Positions 12,301-23,775 of a stretch of DNA of 64,000 nucleotides are shown in pieces. Each line of letters starts with the position of its first letter. The stretch's first letter is position 1. The translations under genes and the position numbers were made by a program. The notes beneath the pieces were generated by a model that saw nothing but the letters and a program-made list of their open reading frames with translations, was not told the DNA's origin and did no database searches. Origin of the DNA: Thunnus maccoyii (taxonomy: Eukaryota; Chordata; Actinopteri; Scombriformes; Scombridae); NCBI RefSeq assembly GCF_910596095.1, contig NC_056535.1:27684505-27748504 (forward strand), in the 5' to 3' direction.

Positions 12301-13434
12301 TCAATACTGTTCTCAATACCTCTAAAGGTAGGCAGATTTTTTAACCTGTAGACAAATCCAGGCTAGTTGTTTCACTCTGCTTTCCAGTCATTGCTATGCT
12401 AATTATGCTAAGTGGCTGCTAGTTGTGCTTTCATATTTATTGTACAAACATGAGAATGGTGTCCATCTTCTCATCTAACTCTTAGCAACAAAGTGAATAA
12501 GCATATTTCCCAAATGTTGAATTATTATTTTACTCTACTGGAGTTGAAATTGTCTTTACTCATGCAGGTTTTCAGACAGATTACATGAGGTCATATCACG
12601 ATTATTTTCTCAGTGTTAGATGAGAAAAACCTTGCAAATGACCCATGGATACAGATGTTTTGTTCATTTCAATTTCGGGTTGTTTTTTTGGTAAATCTTT
12701 GGCAATGCATAAACCAAGTTTGGCTCTTTCCAGTCTTAAGACATGCTTTCTCCAGTTCTAAAATAATATCCTCATTAAAACGGTAATTATGAGACTGTGC
12801 CGCATTGATTAATCTCATTCATTGTTAATTTCCACATCTCCATCCCTCTGTTTTGTACTAAAACCTTGGAATGTGCTCAGATTCATATTTTCACATTTTT
12901 TTTCTGGAACATATGCCCCTGGGGTTTTGCTAAAAAAGAAAAAAACAAGAAAAAAAGATCATAATTACAACATATGACCTAGTAACACAAACATGTAGCA
13001 GTTAACACCACCAAATTTGATATATTATAATCTTCATAACGGATAATAGTTAACTTAAGGTGACTGCTGTCCTTCCTGGGCTCGACGAATAAATCTCCTG
13101 CCTGTCCTCACATCACTGAATGAGGTTAGACCACTCTGCACGTGTAAGGGCGAGGTCCTGACCGACTTGTTTTGAGTTCATTATGCTTATAGAGAATTAC
13201 ACCATCCCCCTGCACCATTTTTTGACAGTAGAGAACAAACAAGAATACACATGCCACCTCGAGCGTGTTTTATGTTTTGACAACATCGTCTGTCACAGTC
13301 ACTGATCTCATGCCTGGAATAAATCAAAGGTGTTATCTTACTGCCATGGGAGTCAAAACGCAGACACAAAACAATGTGTACCTCCCAAGTGTTCACTTTT
13401 TCTATTTTCATCATGCACAAAGAAACACAGTGCG
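9310..13434. other. Intergenic region downstream of dhrs3
   Basis: No gene recognised. It contains a T-run (about 9380-9394), AT-rich low-complexity stretches and some short chance open frames of up to about 100 codons. It separates the retrotransposon from the 3' end of dhrs3. Confidence 0.55.
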
Positions 13435-13449
13435 TTTCTAAAACTCCAT

Positions 13450-13455
13450 TTTATT
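13450..13455 (-). terminator. dhrs3: Likely polyadenylation signal of dhrs3
   Basis: An AATAAA hexamer on the minus strand lies about 380 nt beyond the dhrs3 stop codon, with a plausible cleavage site around 13430-13440. The 3' UTR so defined includes an imperfect CA-rich microsatellite (about 13617-13671). Confidence 0.6.
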
Positions 13456-13616
13456 ATCTTGTTTTGATTCAAAGACACATTAAAACGAGAATAAAAAAAG
13501 AAGCGTAAAAACAGACTAAAACAAGTGTCACAAAAAAACTCCCAGAATAACTACTGGTACAGAACTATACATGGCTTCTGTTCAAAGTGAGAATGGTACT
13601 CAGTCCTCCATATGAT

Positions 13617-13671
13617 ACACGCACACACAAACATGCATGTGCAGGCACACACACTCACACACACATACAAA
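13617..13671. repeat. Imperfect (CA)n repeat in the dhrs3 3' UTR
   Basis: A compound acac/cacaca tract with ATGCATGT interruptions. It lies within the inferred 3' untranslated part of dhrs3, where the mRNA-sense strand is GT-rich. Confidence 0.8.
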
Positions 13672-13836
13672 TGGGACCAATAATTCTACCTGTAGAAGCA
13701 ACCACATTGCAAATGTCCCCTAAGTATTTCTCTTCACACTATCATGGGGCATCCTCCACTTCCAGATGATGCAAGGTCCATATTTCCTTAATTGTAACCC
13801 AGAGCTGTTGAGTTCACTCTGAACCTCTGTCCAGGT

Positions 13837-16800
13837 TCATGTCCTCCCTTTGAACGTGTTCATGCAGGTATAACTCCCAGAAAACTTGTGGATTTCTTCA
13901 AGTGCAACTTGTGGCATGAAGCTAGAAAGAGCAGAAAGACCAGGAATGGAATGTTAAGCATAGATTATTAGCATCAATTATGGTGATAAAAAAGGAGCAA
14001 ATGATTCATGTGAACTTTTTACCTTTTAAGAATGACAAGGGCATGCATGGTCCAGGGCAGGTAGAGAAAAGCCTTGTCAGCTCTGACTGCATCAACAGTC
14101 CTCTGGGCAACTACTTCAGGTTTGAGAGGTGGAAAGAGCTGAGGAAATCTATGAAAAAAAAGATAGTAGTGTTGAGATGAAGTGGTGACCATGCTGACAA
14201 ACTGGAAGAGCTAGAGCCTATTTTCTGTGCGTTTTTGGGTTTTCATTTGTTTCAAGGTGTAAACACCACTGCTCATAACCAGCACTTAGACACATTTGAA
14301 ATTACAGTGCCAACATGGCTTGCTTTAGCAAGCTAGACATGCATAGAGCATCAAACTGTACATAACATATCTTTTTCCACCTGAACAAGAACATTCGGGT
14401 CATAAATGCAAAGCACCTTGCACAGTTCACCTATTACAAAGGTTTAAAGCATCAAGGTTTAGTGTCATATTTAAAAGCTGGCCACTAGGGGACAGACAGA
14501 CTAACAACAAATGCATGAATCAATGACCGAGTGACTAAGCAAAATTTATTTCTTTGTGTCATTATGGTGCCACTATTTTTGATTTGTGTTTTATTTTAGG
14601 GCGAATTGACCAAGAACATTCTTAGTAGCTACAAAACTGAGGGGGAGTATCTACAAAAACCAGGAGGGTTCTGCAAAGTGATAAACTCCCACTTTAAAGA
14701 TTCCCAGCACTTGCACAGTATTTCATTATAATCTACTGTAATAAGCTGAACAACAGAAATTAACAAAGGGTACCTCTGTTGTTTGGGGTACTTTTATCCA
14801 GTGTTGCATTTATTATTGTTTGAAATTGAATAATTTATTTGTGATATTGTGATTTAAATACTTCTAACAATCAATTTAGACCACACTAACTCAACACATC
14901 TCTTTTTGCTTTACTGAAGAGGATGATTTGATTTGACTTCCATTAAAATCTGACTTTATGGCACAAAATGTTAAATCAAGTGTCGAGGCCAACACAAGCA
15001 GCTAATCTTCCAAGTGATGGTTTTGTTTTTTCATATAAAATACACTGCAAATTTAAAAGGATAAAAAACTGTTACACATAACATCTTTAAATTCACAGAT
15101 TATAAGCAAACAATAGTGAGAAGGATTCACTTTTGCTTCTCACTTTTGGGTGCCTTCTCACCTGACTCTCATGCCCTGAAACATCTCTGTATTGGTGTGG
15201 AAGGGAAGCACTGTCGTGCAGCCAACGCCGGGACAGTCCAGCAGGCCCAGCGTCAGGCTCTCCATGAAGGCCAGTGATGAGGCCTTGGAGGTGCAGTAGT
15301 CTATCGCCCCAGGGATAGGAGACTGGGACAGGATGGAGTTTATGCATACTACATGGCCGTGCTGCAGCTCCAGCATCCGAGGCAGGAAGGCCTTTGTAGT
15401 CTGAGACAAGAGAAGAAACGAGAGAGAATGAAGGATATAATAAAGACAAGGTGGAGAGAAGGGTGGAAAAAGAAGGTGAAATATATTCAGTAGAGCAAAA
15501 AGAGGAGCAGAAAGGAGAAACAGGCCCACAGTGTAACCACAGATCATATTTCCATTTCCATTTAGTTGATAATTGCATTTCTGTCTGCATATGACACAGT
15601 CTTTTGATCTCTATTCAAAATAAAAATGCCATGAGTTCCAAAACCCCTCTGATGTTTCAGGGACTGAGACGCAATTTGGAAATACCCCACTTAACCTGCC
15701 ATAATAGCAGTCATGATTGACAAGTCTGGAGGTGCCTACTGTATATACTGCCATGCTATAATCAAACTATGAAAATGACAAGCATAATCTGCTAGGAGGA
15801 ATTCCCCTACATCTGCATGCAAACTTCCTCTGCTTTAATTTCTGCAAGTCTTACCCAGAACTGTCCCATGGTGTTGATGTGTTGGGATTTCAGAAGGGCG
15901 TCGTCATCGCTGTCCATCAGACTTTTACCGTGGACTACAGCTGCGTTGTTCACTAATATCGTAACATCTCCCACCTGAGATGAAAAAGAATAATGAGAAA
16001 AAAAAAAAGTTAGCATTGCCAAAGATCATATGCATTTTCTGTCTGCTTTCATGAGATGATACAGTTGTGCTGCAGCAGAGCTGTCAGCAACATTCCCCGC
16101 TCTTATTCAGATATTTCAGTTGAAGAATAATCTATACACCAGATGGGAAACAGAGCAGCTCAGAGCCAATATACATACAGGGGAGACAGAGAGGCATCAC
16201 AGGGAAGTTTTTTATGATGTGTTTCACTGTGTGCAAATGACATTTCTCTCTGTGCAAAAGCAAATGTGTATAGATATCAAGCTGGTTTACCTTTTCTCTA
16301 ACCACCTTGGCTTGCTTGTAAACTTCTTCCCGATTGGCCACATCACACAGAAAGTAGTGGCACTCTGTTCCTGAGAGAGTGATCTCTTCAGCTGTCTCTT
16401 TGAGACACTTTTCTGTTCGGCCCCATAAGATCACCTAGCAAATGACAGCAAAAATATTTTTTAAAAGGTTAGAAACAAAGACAGAAACATTGTTTATTGA
16501 GACTGTGAGAAGATCAGATGCTAATTCAAGTGTACTGCTCAGTCATCAACACAACATTATGTATGTTTTGCACAATTTTTCTGGCATGGAGACCTGGTAG
16601 AACTGTAGAGATCTTTGAGCAGCAATGCTCTTTTCATTCAGAGAACAGAGAGGCCATTTTCACTCCAACAAATAGTTTTTGAGCAAGATTAAAGGCTTGG
16701 GGGTTGCTGTGTGAATGAATTGTCTCTTCATCCACCCGGAGACTAAATGAAGGCCGGTCATTTGAGCAGGGAACATGGGGTTGGATGGAGGTGGGGGACT

Positions 16801-19800
16801 AGTGATTGGGCAATTAGATCTGTCAGTCTTTGGGGTCAGGGAAAGGTAATGAAATCAGGGGGTGAGCCCTCCTCATCTCTCAAACACAAATTCTCAAAGA
16901 GATTACACGGCCTGTTGGGCAGATGAGCCCCGTCATTTCTGGTCAGGGAGTCTGAAAACAGTGCGTGTGTGAAGTGCTGAGGACGCCAGTGTGGGATTTG
17001 GCTGGTCGCCCGTGACCAAGGTTAATATTTGAGCAAAAAGTCTTCTGGAAAGTGATCTTGTGTATCTGAGGGACAGGGAGACTGTGTGTGTATACATACA
17101 CACACAAAAGAGAGCATGTCTGTCCAATGTTAGCCCATGGATCAGCCTGTCATTCCCATTGTTTTATACCAATGTTTATGTGTAAACATCCATATAGTGA
17201 GTTGGCAGGATCAGCATTTGAATTGATTTATTAGTCTTAGAGATCAAATTATTAAACATAATATAAAAGACATGTAAGATGAAGTGAACAAAGGGAAATA
17301 GGCTAAGTGAACATGTAGCATAATGTGTCATATTTTCTACTTGTGGATGGTAAAATTGAATCTGCGGTGTAGTAAATTTTAGGACTTTACAATAGCTAAC
17401 ACTCTTAATAACAGTACTTTCAGTGAATAAACGTAGGGGATTAAATAAGCACGAGTCCTTGCCACATGCCGGGTTCCATTGTTATAGATGGACACACATT
17501 GTCTTTTGCACAACCTGTCATGTTGCAGTAACAGGACAGATTCAGACTGTGTCAATCTATTAAAATGTACTCAGACTTTGTCCAAACACAACATACTGAC
17601 AACTGCAGTATGCTAATTTGGACAGGCATGATCCTTAAAACTCACTGTATTGGTTTTCTTTTAAATGCGGCGTTAATGCATCCATAACTGTCCAATGGTA
17701 ATTGTGGCAGAGGCAAACCAAACATAGAAATATTGACAGTGCAAAGCTGTAAGGGCATCAAAGATTACAGTCTGGAATGTGTTCTCCATTTCGGAGCAGT
17801 AAGGGTCCTTTATTTCGGAGCAAGAAGGGTTTTGGCTCCCTCTGTCAACAGCCCTTATTTGAGTTGCTTTTGATTGGATTTTTTGTTTGCTTCATTTGCA
17901 AGCCCATTTGAGTAATCAGTGAAGGCAGACAGGTCTTGATAAATAACTGAAAGCTTTTAATAGGATTTGAGCCTTACAAACAAAGCCGACAGCTCTCATT
18001 AAAAGTCAGCACTCAAACTGTGCGCTCCTGTTAAAATGTTATTTAATTCATTAGGTTTATCACCCATCACAACACACAGGACCCTCAGAACAAACAAGCA
18101 TTGGCCAAATTGCTATCTAGATAGAATGAGTAAGAAAACAGTTTTGATTGATCTTCCACAAGCTCCCTTCGCAATCAGTGATAAACCAGTGCTTGTTCTA
18201 ACCAGGCATGCCTAACAAGACTTAACATTAATACATGATGCAAGTAAAAGCTCTCTAATCAACAAATTAATGTTGCAGAGCTTGAAGCAAGACCTTGAGA
18301 GAGAGAGAGAGAGAGTGCAGATGCCACTCAATGCTGGCTGAGGTGTACGTCTCCGTGTCCACTGTAGCTCCGGCTGAATTACAGTGATACTTTATCTCTC
18401 AGGTCTGAATGTATGGGTGGGTATGAACCCTCCTTTTCACACCCATTGTATGGACCAGCAGAGAAGCGGCACACAGAGGGGGCAGCAGGAGTTCAGGAGG
18501 CAGTCGCCTGCCGCTGTCTAATTACTGCGGAGACAGCAAGGTCAGTTGCAGGGCAATACCCAGCTGGGAGCGGTGTGCTTCCCGCCTCCAGCACAACACA
18601 CACCCACGCACACCCACACAAACCTGTTGTCAGTACCTCGGTTTGGTTCATCTTCATTGTGGTGATCTCTTTGTGTAATGGTAACCACACAAAATTCTGT
18701 TTCTGCAAACATTTTTTTTTTCTAGAGTTGTTGTTGTGGTACTGAACAAAACTTGGAAAGAGGCTTTGAAGAAATATGCTGTTTAAAGTTGTCGCTATTT
18801 ACAGGGATTGTTCTGAAAGCCCTCTCCCTGTGCTCTGAACTTGGATGCCGTTTATTGTTCCAGAGCTTTGTTCTGCAACAGTTCCCCCCTAACAGCACAC
18901 AAGAAGACCTGGCTCCCCTCATGAGTCCCCAGCTCTCCTTCTCACCGGATTCTTTCATCAACGCTGTAGTTAGTCTTCCTCACACCGTAAAAACACCAAA
19001 GCCCAAACAGAAGGAAAAGGAAATTCCGGCTGCCAATCACAAAGGGGCTCAAACTGGGGTGAGCGCAAGTTCATAGAGGTTAGCCCTATTCATAATTACT
19101 GTCCTATTTCCTTTTAGCATCTCTTTAGGCAGGGAGTAATTGTCATACACATTGCCACAGGTGTTGTTTTCAAAGCCTTCACACCTTGATAATACCCAAC
19201 AATGGGGTGCTGAAAAGCATGGTGACATCCTTTGTTGTGCAGCTGCAAAGTAAAGCTTTTAAAACCCACCGGTTTTTTTCTTGTTCTTTCCCCAAGGAGA
19301 TGGCATTCGAAGACAGGGGGAGGCAGTTAGTGTTTCACTGAGCTTTTAGCAATGTTTTCAAGCTGCTAAAATTGTGCCTTAAGAGAGCATCCGAGAAGTG
19401 GAGCCCATGTCACACATGTACAGATAATTACAACCCGCAGCTTTCAGCTGGGCCGCTCAGTGCTTTCTCGCAGGGAAATTACCACCATTTTCGTCCAAGT
19501 GTAATGATGAATCCCATCTGAGGTGATCAAAAATAGAGCTGCTCTGTATTAACACATTACTGCTAAAGGGACACCAGCGGCTCATCAGGCACTCAGCTGT
19601 GTAATGTTCACCCACTGGATTGGTAGACAAACTGTAGCTGGAAATGATGATGGGAACAGAGGTTAGCCTGAGCTGCAGTGATGAGGAACTGTCTATGGCC
19701 ACTAGAGCATTTCAGGCCCAAGTGACGGCTCCTTGTTAGGGGGTGAAGGATGGTGAGGGTGGGGGTGGTGGGGGGGCGGTGTACGGTTTGGATGGGAGGA

Positions 19801-21200
19801 GTGATTCTCTGAAAAAAGAGGCAGGACTGGAGGATTTATTTTTAAACTGATTTCCAACGTGAATACTGATTTCCAACTTAAGGGTATACAAACATGACAT
19901 CCAATGGATTAGACCAACTCAGTGTATTAATAAAATTATGTTTGGATTTGATCCCTTACTTTTAAAATTTATCAGTCTAATCAAAATCTGGTTAGCATCA
20001 TGTTAATTCAACTCAACTTCCAGCTGGGTAACATGATGATGAATCATAGCCTCAGTCTTGTAATAAAAATACTTTTCATCATATTTCTGACCTTTTTTAA
20101 CCTATTACCTCATTAAAGTCTGTCATCTGATCACACTGTACTGCGGTTGCTGTAATGGGTTAGAATTGCCACTTTTGCAACAGAAAAATCTCAGTTAATG
20201 TAATCTGTTGATCTCTATTCCTCTTTGCTGGGTTCACTTTGGTTTTCATACACTCCATAAAAAGGCATCTCATGCCCTCATGCTATGCTTGAAAACAAAA
20301 CCTAATCTGGCTTTTATTAAAAGCATTACGGAGCCTCTGTTGTGTTGTGATATGTTGGCAGAATTTACAACAGTGCAAAGACTTCTCAAAAAAATTGTGA
20401 GAAACTATGATAGGGTAATAGCAGGGTTGAATGGCTTTGAAGCAGTTTCAGTGTGGCTTTGTGCACATTTCTCCCCCACTCCAAAATACACACACCCACA
20501 CACATACTGGCACACAGAGTCATTGCCTAAATGTGTGGATAATACACTTTCTAGACATGTCAGTCATACTATAGCCCCCCTAGACCTTAGCAGAATGAAT
20601 GTCAGCCCAGTACTGCACTTAATCACATCAATCAGCCATAAAGGCTGCCCAGACCTGCCCTCTGGTTGACCCAAGCTGTTGTGTAATACTTGAACCAAAA
20701 TTGAGGGCAGTGTCTCTAGTCTCACTGGACCAACTAGACTACAGAGGTCATGATCCCTACTTTCATGTAACAGTGAAACAACAATACACTTGGGGCAGCG
20801 TTTACAACCTGACCAGGCTACCTGAGGTAGAAGGAAGGTATGTGAGGGATTCAGGCTGCCACTGCTAATGCTGGTTTTGACACAAATATCTGCAGAAGCA
20901 TGGACTGTCAAAACAGATTCCTCGCAAAATAACTGTTGTGAAATTTGATGCTTTGGAAGGAGCGGAAGACAAAATGTGGGTGCAACAAGTTGAAACTGAA
21001 ATTACCTTTTTGGCCCCCTGCTTGGCAAACTCTTTCGCCAGGTGACGACCGATGCCTCGTCCCCCACCGGTGATCAATACCACCTCCTTGGTCAGGTCCT
21101 TCCTTCTGCTTGGTAACAGCGAAAACAAACTTGCTCTGACTATATAGTAGAGCATTTGAACCGGGAAAAGAAACATACGACACGCGCTCTTCAAATCCAT
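13837..21200 (-). CDS. dhrs3: Short-chain dehydrogenase/reductase 3 (retinaldehyde reductase)
   Basis: Six coding exons: 21200-21006, 16434-16291, 15974-15855, 15400-15162, 14148-14023 and 13921-13837. All have AG/GT borders and compatible phases, and total 909 nt (302 aa plus stop), the length I recall for human DHRS3. The N-terminus has a hydrophobic membrane segment (about residues 8-30). Family features are the NADP-binding TGGGRGIG (44-51), NNAA (122-125), a likely catalytic Ser175, and YCTSK with Tyr188 and Lys192. The C-terminus ends TFKGRT as in mammals. The family enzyme reduces all-trans-retinal to retinol with NADPH at the ER or lipid droplets, restrains retinoic acid levels, and cooperates with RDH10. 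The start ATG has a good context (gagATGG). Teleosts may carry two copies (a/b); I cannot say which this is. Confidence 0.95.
16435..21005 (-). other. dhrs3 intron 1
   Basis: A 4.6-kb first intron between the exon with the nucleotide-binding loop and the exon starting VILWGR. It holds a (GA)n tract (about 18296-18316) and several complex, non-repetitive stretches (for example 17860-18080) that could be regulatory. Open frames inside it, including one of 153 codons at 20208-20669, show no known domain and are judged chance. Confidence 0.8.
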
Positions 21201-21605
21201 CTCGGGAAAGTGCTCGCGGGCAGCAGATAAGTATAATGTTTACGCTGCAAGTTTGCGTGCACTACTGATATCCTCCAACAAGTGAGCACAGTGCAGAAAC
21301 AGCGACTTATGAGCTCCTGCGAATTTATCCGCATGCAAACAATCTCATCTGCAGCTTCAGAAAGCGTTGCATGAATAATCCACCGGCGAAAAAATATTGA
21401 AAATGCCGAACTGTGTTACTTCAAGGAGCTCTGACATGTTAGTCGACATGCATCAGGCAGTCGAAATGTGTGAGTGATCAGTCATTACGCATGTCAACCA
21501 CTGCTAGAGACGCAGAAATGTGAAACACAAGTCCAGGCGACGCTCCGTGGTGTGCGCTACTGAAACCGCTGGGCTTTTGGTGTTGTGTTCCTGTCCTGTC
21601 CTGCC

Positions 21606-21614
21606 TTATATATT
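21606..21614 (-). promoter_or_regulatory. dhrs3: Candidate TATA box for dhrs3
   Basis: On the minus strand a TATATAAGG-type sequence lies about 405 nt upstream of the dhrs3 ATG, preceded by GC-rich sequence. This would give a start site near 21575-21580 and a 5' UTR of about 375 nt. No other clear core promoter element was seen. I looked for a DR5 retinoic acid response element nearby and did not find a clean one. Confidence 0.35.
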
Positions 21615-21795
21615 ACCGCCTCTGCCCTGGCTTCGATGGGCTACACTAGTGAAAGGACCTGGATGAACCTAAGGGGAGGTTTATAAGGGCATTAATCCTG
21701 ATTGACATGTTAAGTGGGGATGAATATTTTGCTCCAGTGCCCGTCTACCCTGAGTGGTTGCGTACTTGCCTCTTCCCCACCCCCTTCATGTGTCT

Positions 21796-21850
21796 ACAGC
21801 GGTGGTTCTCAATCTGTGGTCCGGGGCCCCGCAGTGGTCGCCCCACTGCG
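21796..21850 (+). mobile_element. hAT-like transposon terminal sequence (one end only)
   Basis: The stretch starting cagcggtggttctcaatctg, followed by a ggtccggggccc segment, resembles the terminal inverted repeat of hAT (Charlie-like) elements, which begin CAG-GGTTCTCAA. No matching right end was found within the following 2 kb, so the element is truncated or its right end is too diverged. Immediately inward is a small inverted repeat around gcagtgg and ccactgc. Confidence 0.45.
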
Positions 21851-23775
21851 TCCCAGGTGGGTGCCCAATCTCGTCTGGGATAGTTTAATTTCGTTGTATT
21901 CATTGACTCAGACTTAACCTCGTCACATAACGTACAGATAATCAATGTAAACAGGCTTCACTGACAAATGCAAAATCAACAACCAAAATACTGACATGTA
22001 AAGGTATCAGATGGGTTAATTAATGAAGGGCTTCATAAAAATGACCGGTCACCAAATCCTAACCCCAGTCTCCTAATTAATTAAGTGAGTAAAACAAATA
22101 AGCAAACAATCAAAAAGTCAACAAAGCACTAAACACACAAACAATTGAGAAACCTGTCAATTGTAACCATAATAGTACCCCCCAAAAATAAGTGAACAAA
22201 GTATAATAGTTAGATGGAAAGACGGATATGCAAAATCTTTTTCAAAATATACAAAAACTGACCAAAGTCAGATTTAAAGTGGTCACCTTTCCACCGGTCA
22301 ACCTTCATTCAAACCTCATGATGAAACATACGTCTACTGATGTGTCCTATATAGTTCACTGAATCTCGGCTGTCCTCAGTCTTGCTATTTTGACTTTGAT
22401 AAATTTGCAGTCAAATTCATAGCCTCAAAATACATGTTGTGTGCCACTGTGTCAGAAGCGTATATAATAAATTACAGCAAATATTGTCTTCAGTTTAATA
22501 AGCGTGGTAGGAGTCTCACTGAGTAAACATGTTTTTGCTGATTTGATGGTACACAAAATTCAGTGTGCCCCTATGTTCCTAGCGGTCTCGTGTGCAAAGC
22601 CACATCAGTTGTTTGAACCCAATTTGTTGTGGTAACAGTATTTTTTGAAGCAAGCTATATCTTTCTGTGTGTGACAGTGCAATTTGGGAAATAGGTCAGC
22701 CCAGTCTCAGAAGCTTGGCAGGGTGACAAACAGAAAAATGCATGAATACCTCCTAAACAAATCTTATGAATTCATGGGCCTCAGACAAAATTCCAGTCTG
22801 TGATTTTTGGCCCTGGCACTGTGATTTTTTACTGGGTATCGCTGAATGCAGGGCTTTTTCAGCAACTGGGATGGGTTTAAAGAGCAGTCTCACAATGGTT
22901 GCTTTGTGCTGGGCTCAGCTACTTAGGGAAGTCAGAGAGGCTCTTGGGGTTGCTAAAAACTCCAAGATAACAAGACTCCAGATGCTGTCTTCATCTTGGA
23001 AATTTCTGAGATTTACAAAATGTGAACCCACAGTCAAGCTGCATTGGAAGGTAACAGTATACCAAAGTACTCTCAGCTGAGGTGGAATTAAATACGAGCC
23101 AGTAGATTTGCAAAAACAAGACAAAGGTCTGAAGATATACATTAACGTGTGTGGCAAATGGGTTCAGCCTGCACATAAACTGCAAGAATGTAAATGTATG
23201 TTTTAGAGGGCACTGTTTATTTATACTCATGCTATCACTGCCATCTACAGATCAGTAGGGAAAGTTCAGATAAGGGAGTTTTCAGTCAGCCTTCACTGGG
23301 AGCATCTCTGAACATTTTCTTCCCTTAGACACCAGACAATGAAAATGCCACTCTCTGTCGAGTGCAGCTGTAAGCAACAGTTTCCCTCAGCACCAGGGAC
23401 ATATAAGGAAACAAGAAAAGAACATCCATCAGATATCTGCAAAAATATTGCTAGAGATTGGCAGGCAACTGAATGGGTACTATGGAAATATATGAGTAAT
23501 TAAAAAGACTACTCTATTACCATGAAAATATTCCACGGAGAAACAACCAAAGTTTCTTTGAGAAACATGTAATTACTTTGACTACACAGCTATAAATATG
23601 TTGAGGAATATAATTATTTTTTCCTAGGCAACAGGCAGCCAAACATGTCATTAAGTGAAACCAAGGTCAGAACGCATAGCATGCGGATGTGGGAGGGGTG
23701 GAAGGTGGCTGAAAGCAGGTAGATAAAACATTTACTCCTAATGACTTACCTTCAGCAGGGCAGACTAGCAACACC
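21851..23775. other. Intergenic region between dhrs3 and the aadacl4-like gene
   Basis: About 2.5 kb separate two divergently transcribed genes (dhrs3 minus, aadacl4-like plus). It probably holds both promoters and, near 21.8 kb, transposon-derived sequence. No coding region was recognised. Open frames around 22766-23230 overlap on both strands without family features. Confidence 0.6.

Noticed and set aside
15093..15590. 165-codon minus-strand open frame overlapping a dhrs3 exon
   Set aside because: It is a different frame of the exon at 15162-15400 plus flanking intron. The correct frame gives the conserved SDR sequence.
18413..19076. Two plus-strand open frames of 107-110 codons
   Set aside because: Inside dhrs3 intron 1, with no family resemblance and no conserved splice structure.
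20208..20669. 153-codon open frame on the plus strand
   Set aside because: It lies wholly in dhrs3 intron 1, has no domain or compositional sign of coding, includes a CA-rich segment, and no splice-compatible neighbours were seen.
21006..21200. Retinoic acid response element suggested by ggtcaggtcc in dhrs3 exon 1
   Set aside because: It is coding sequence on the opposite strand (the DLTKE codons) and the half-site spacing does not fit DR2 or DR5.
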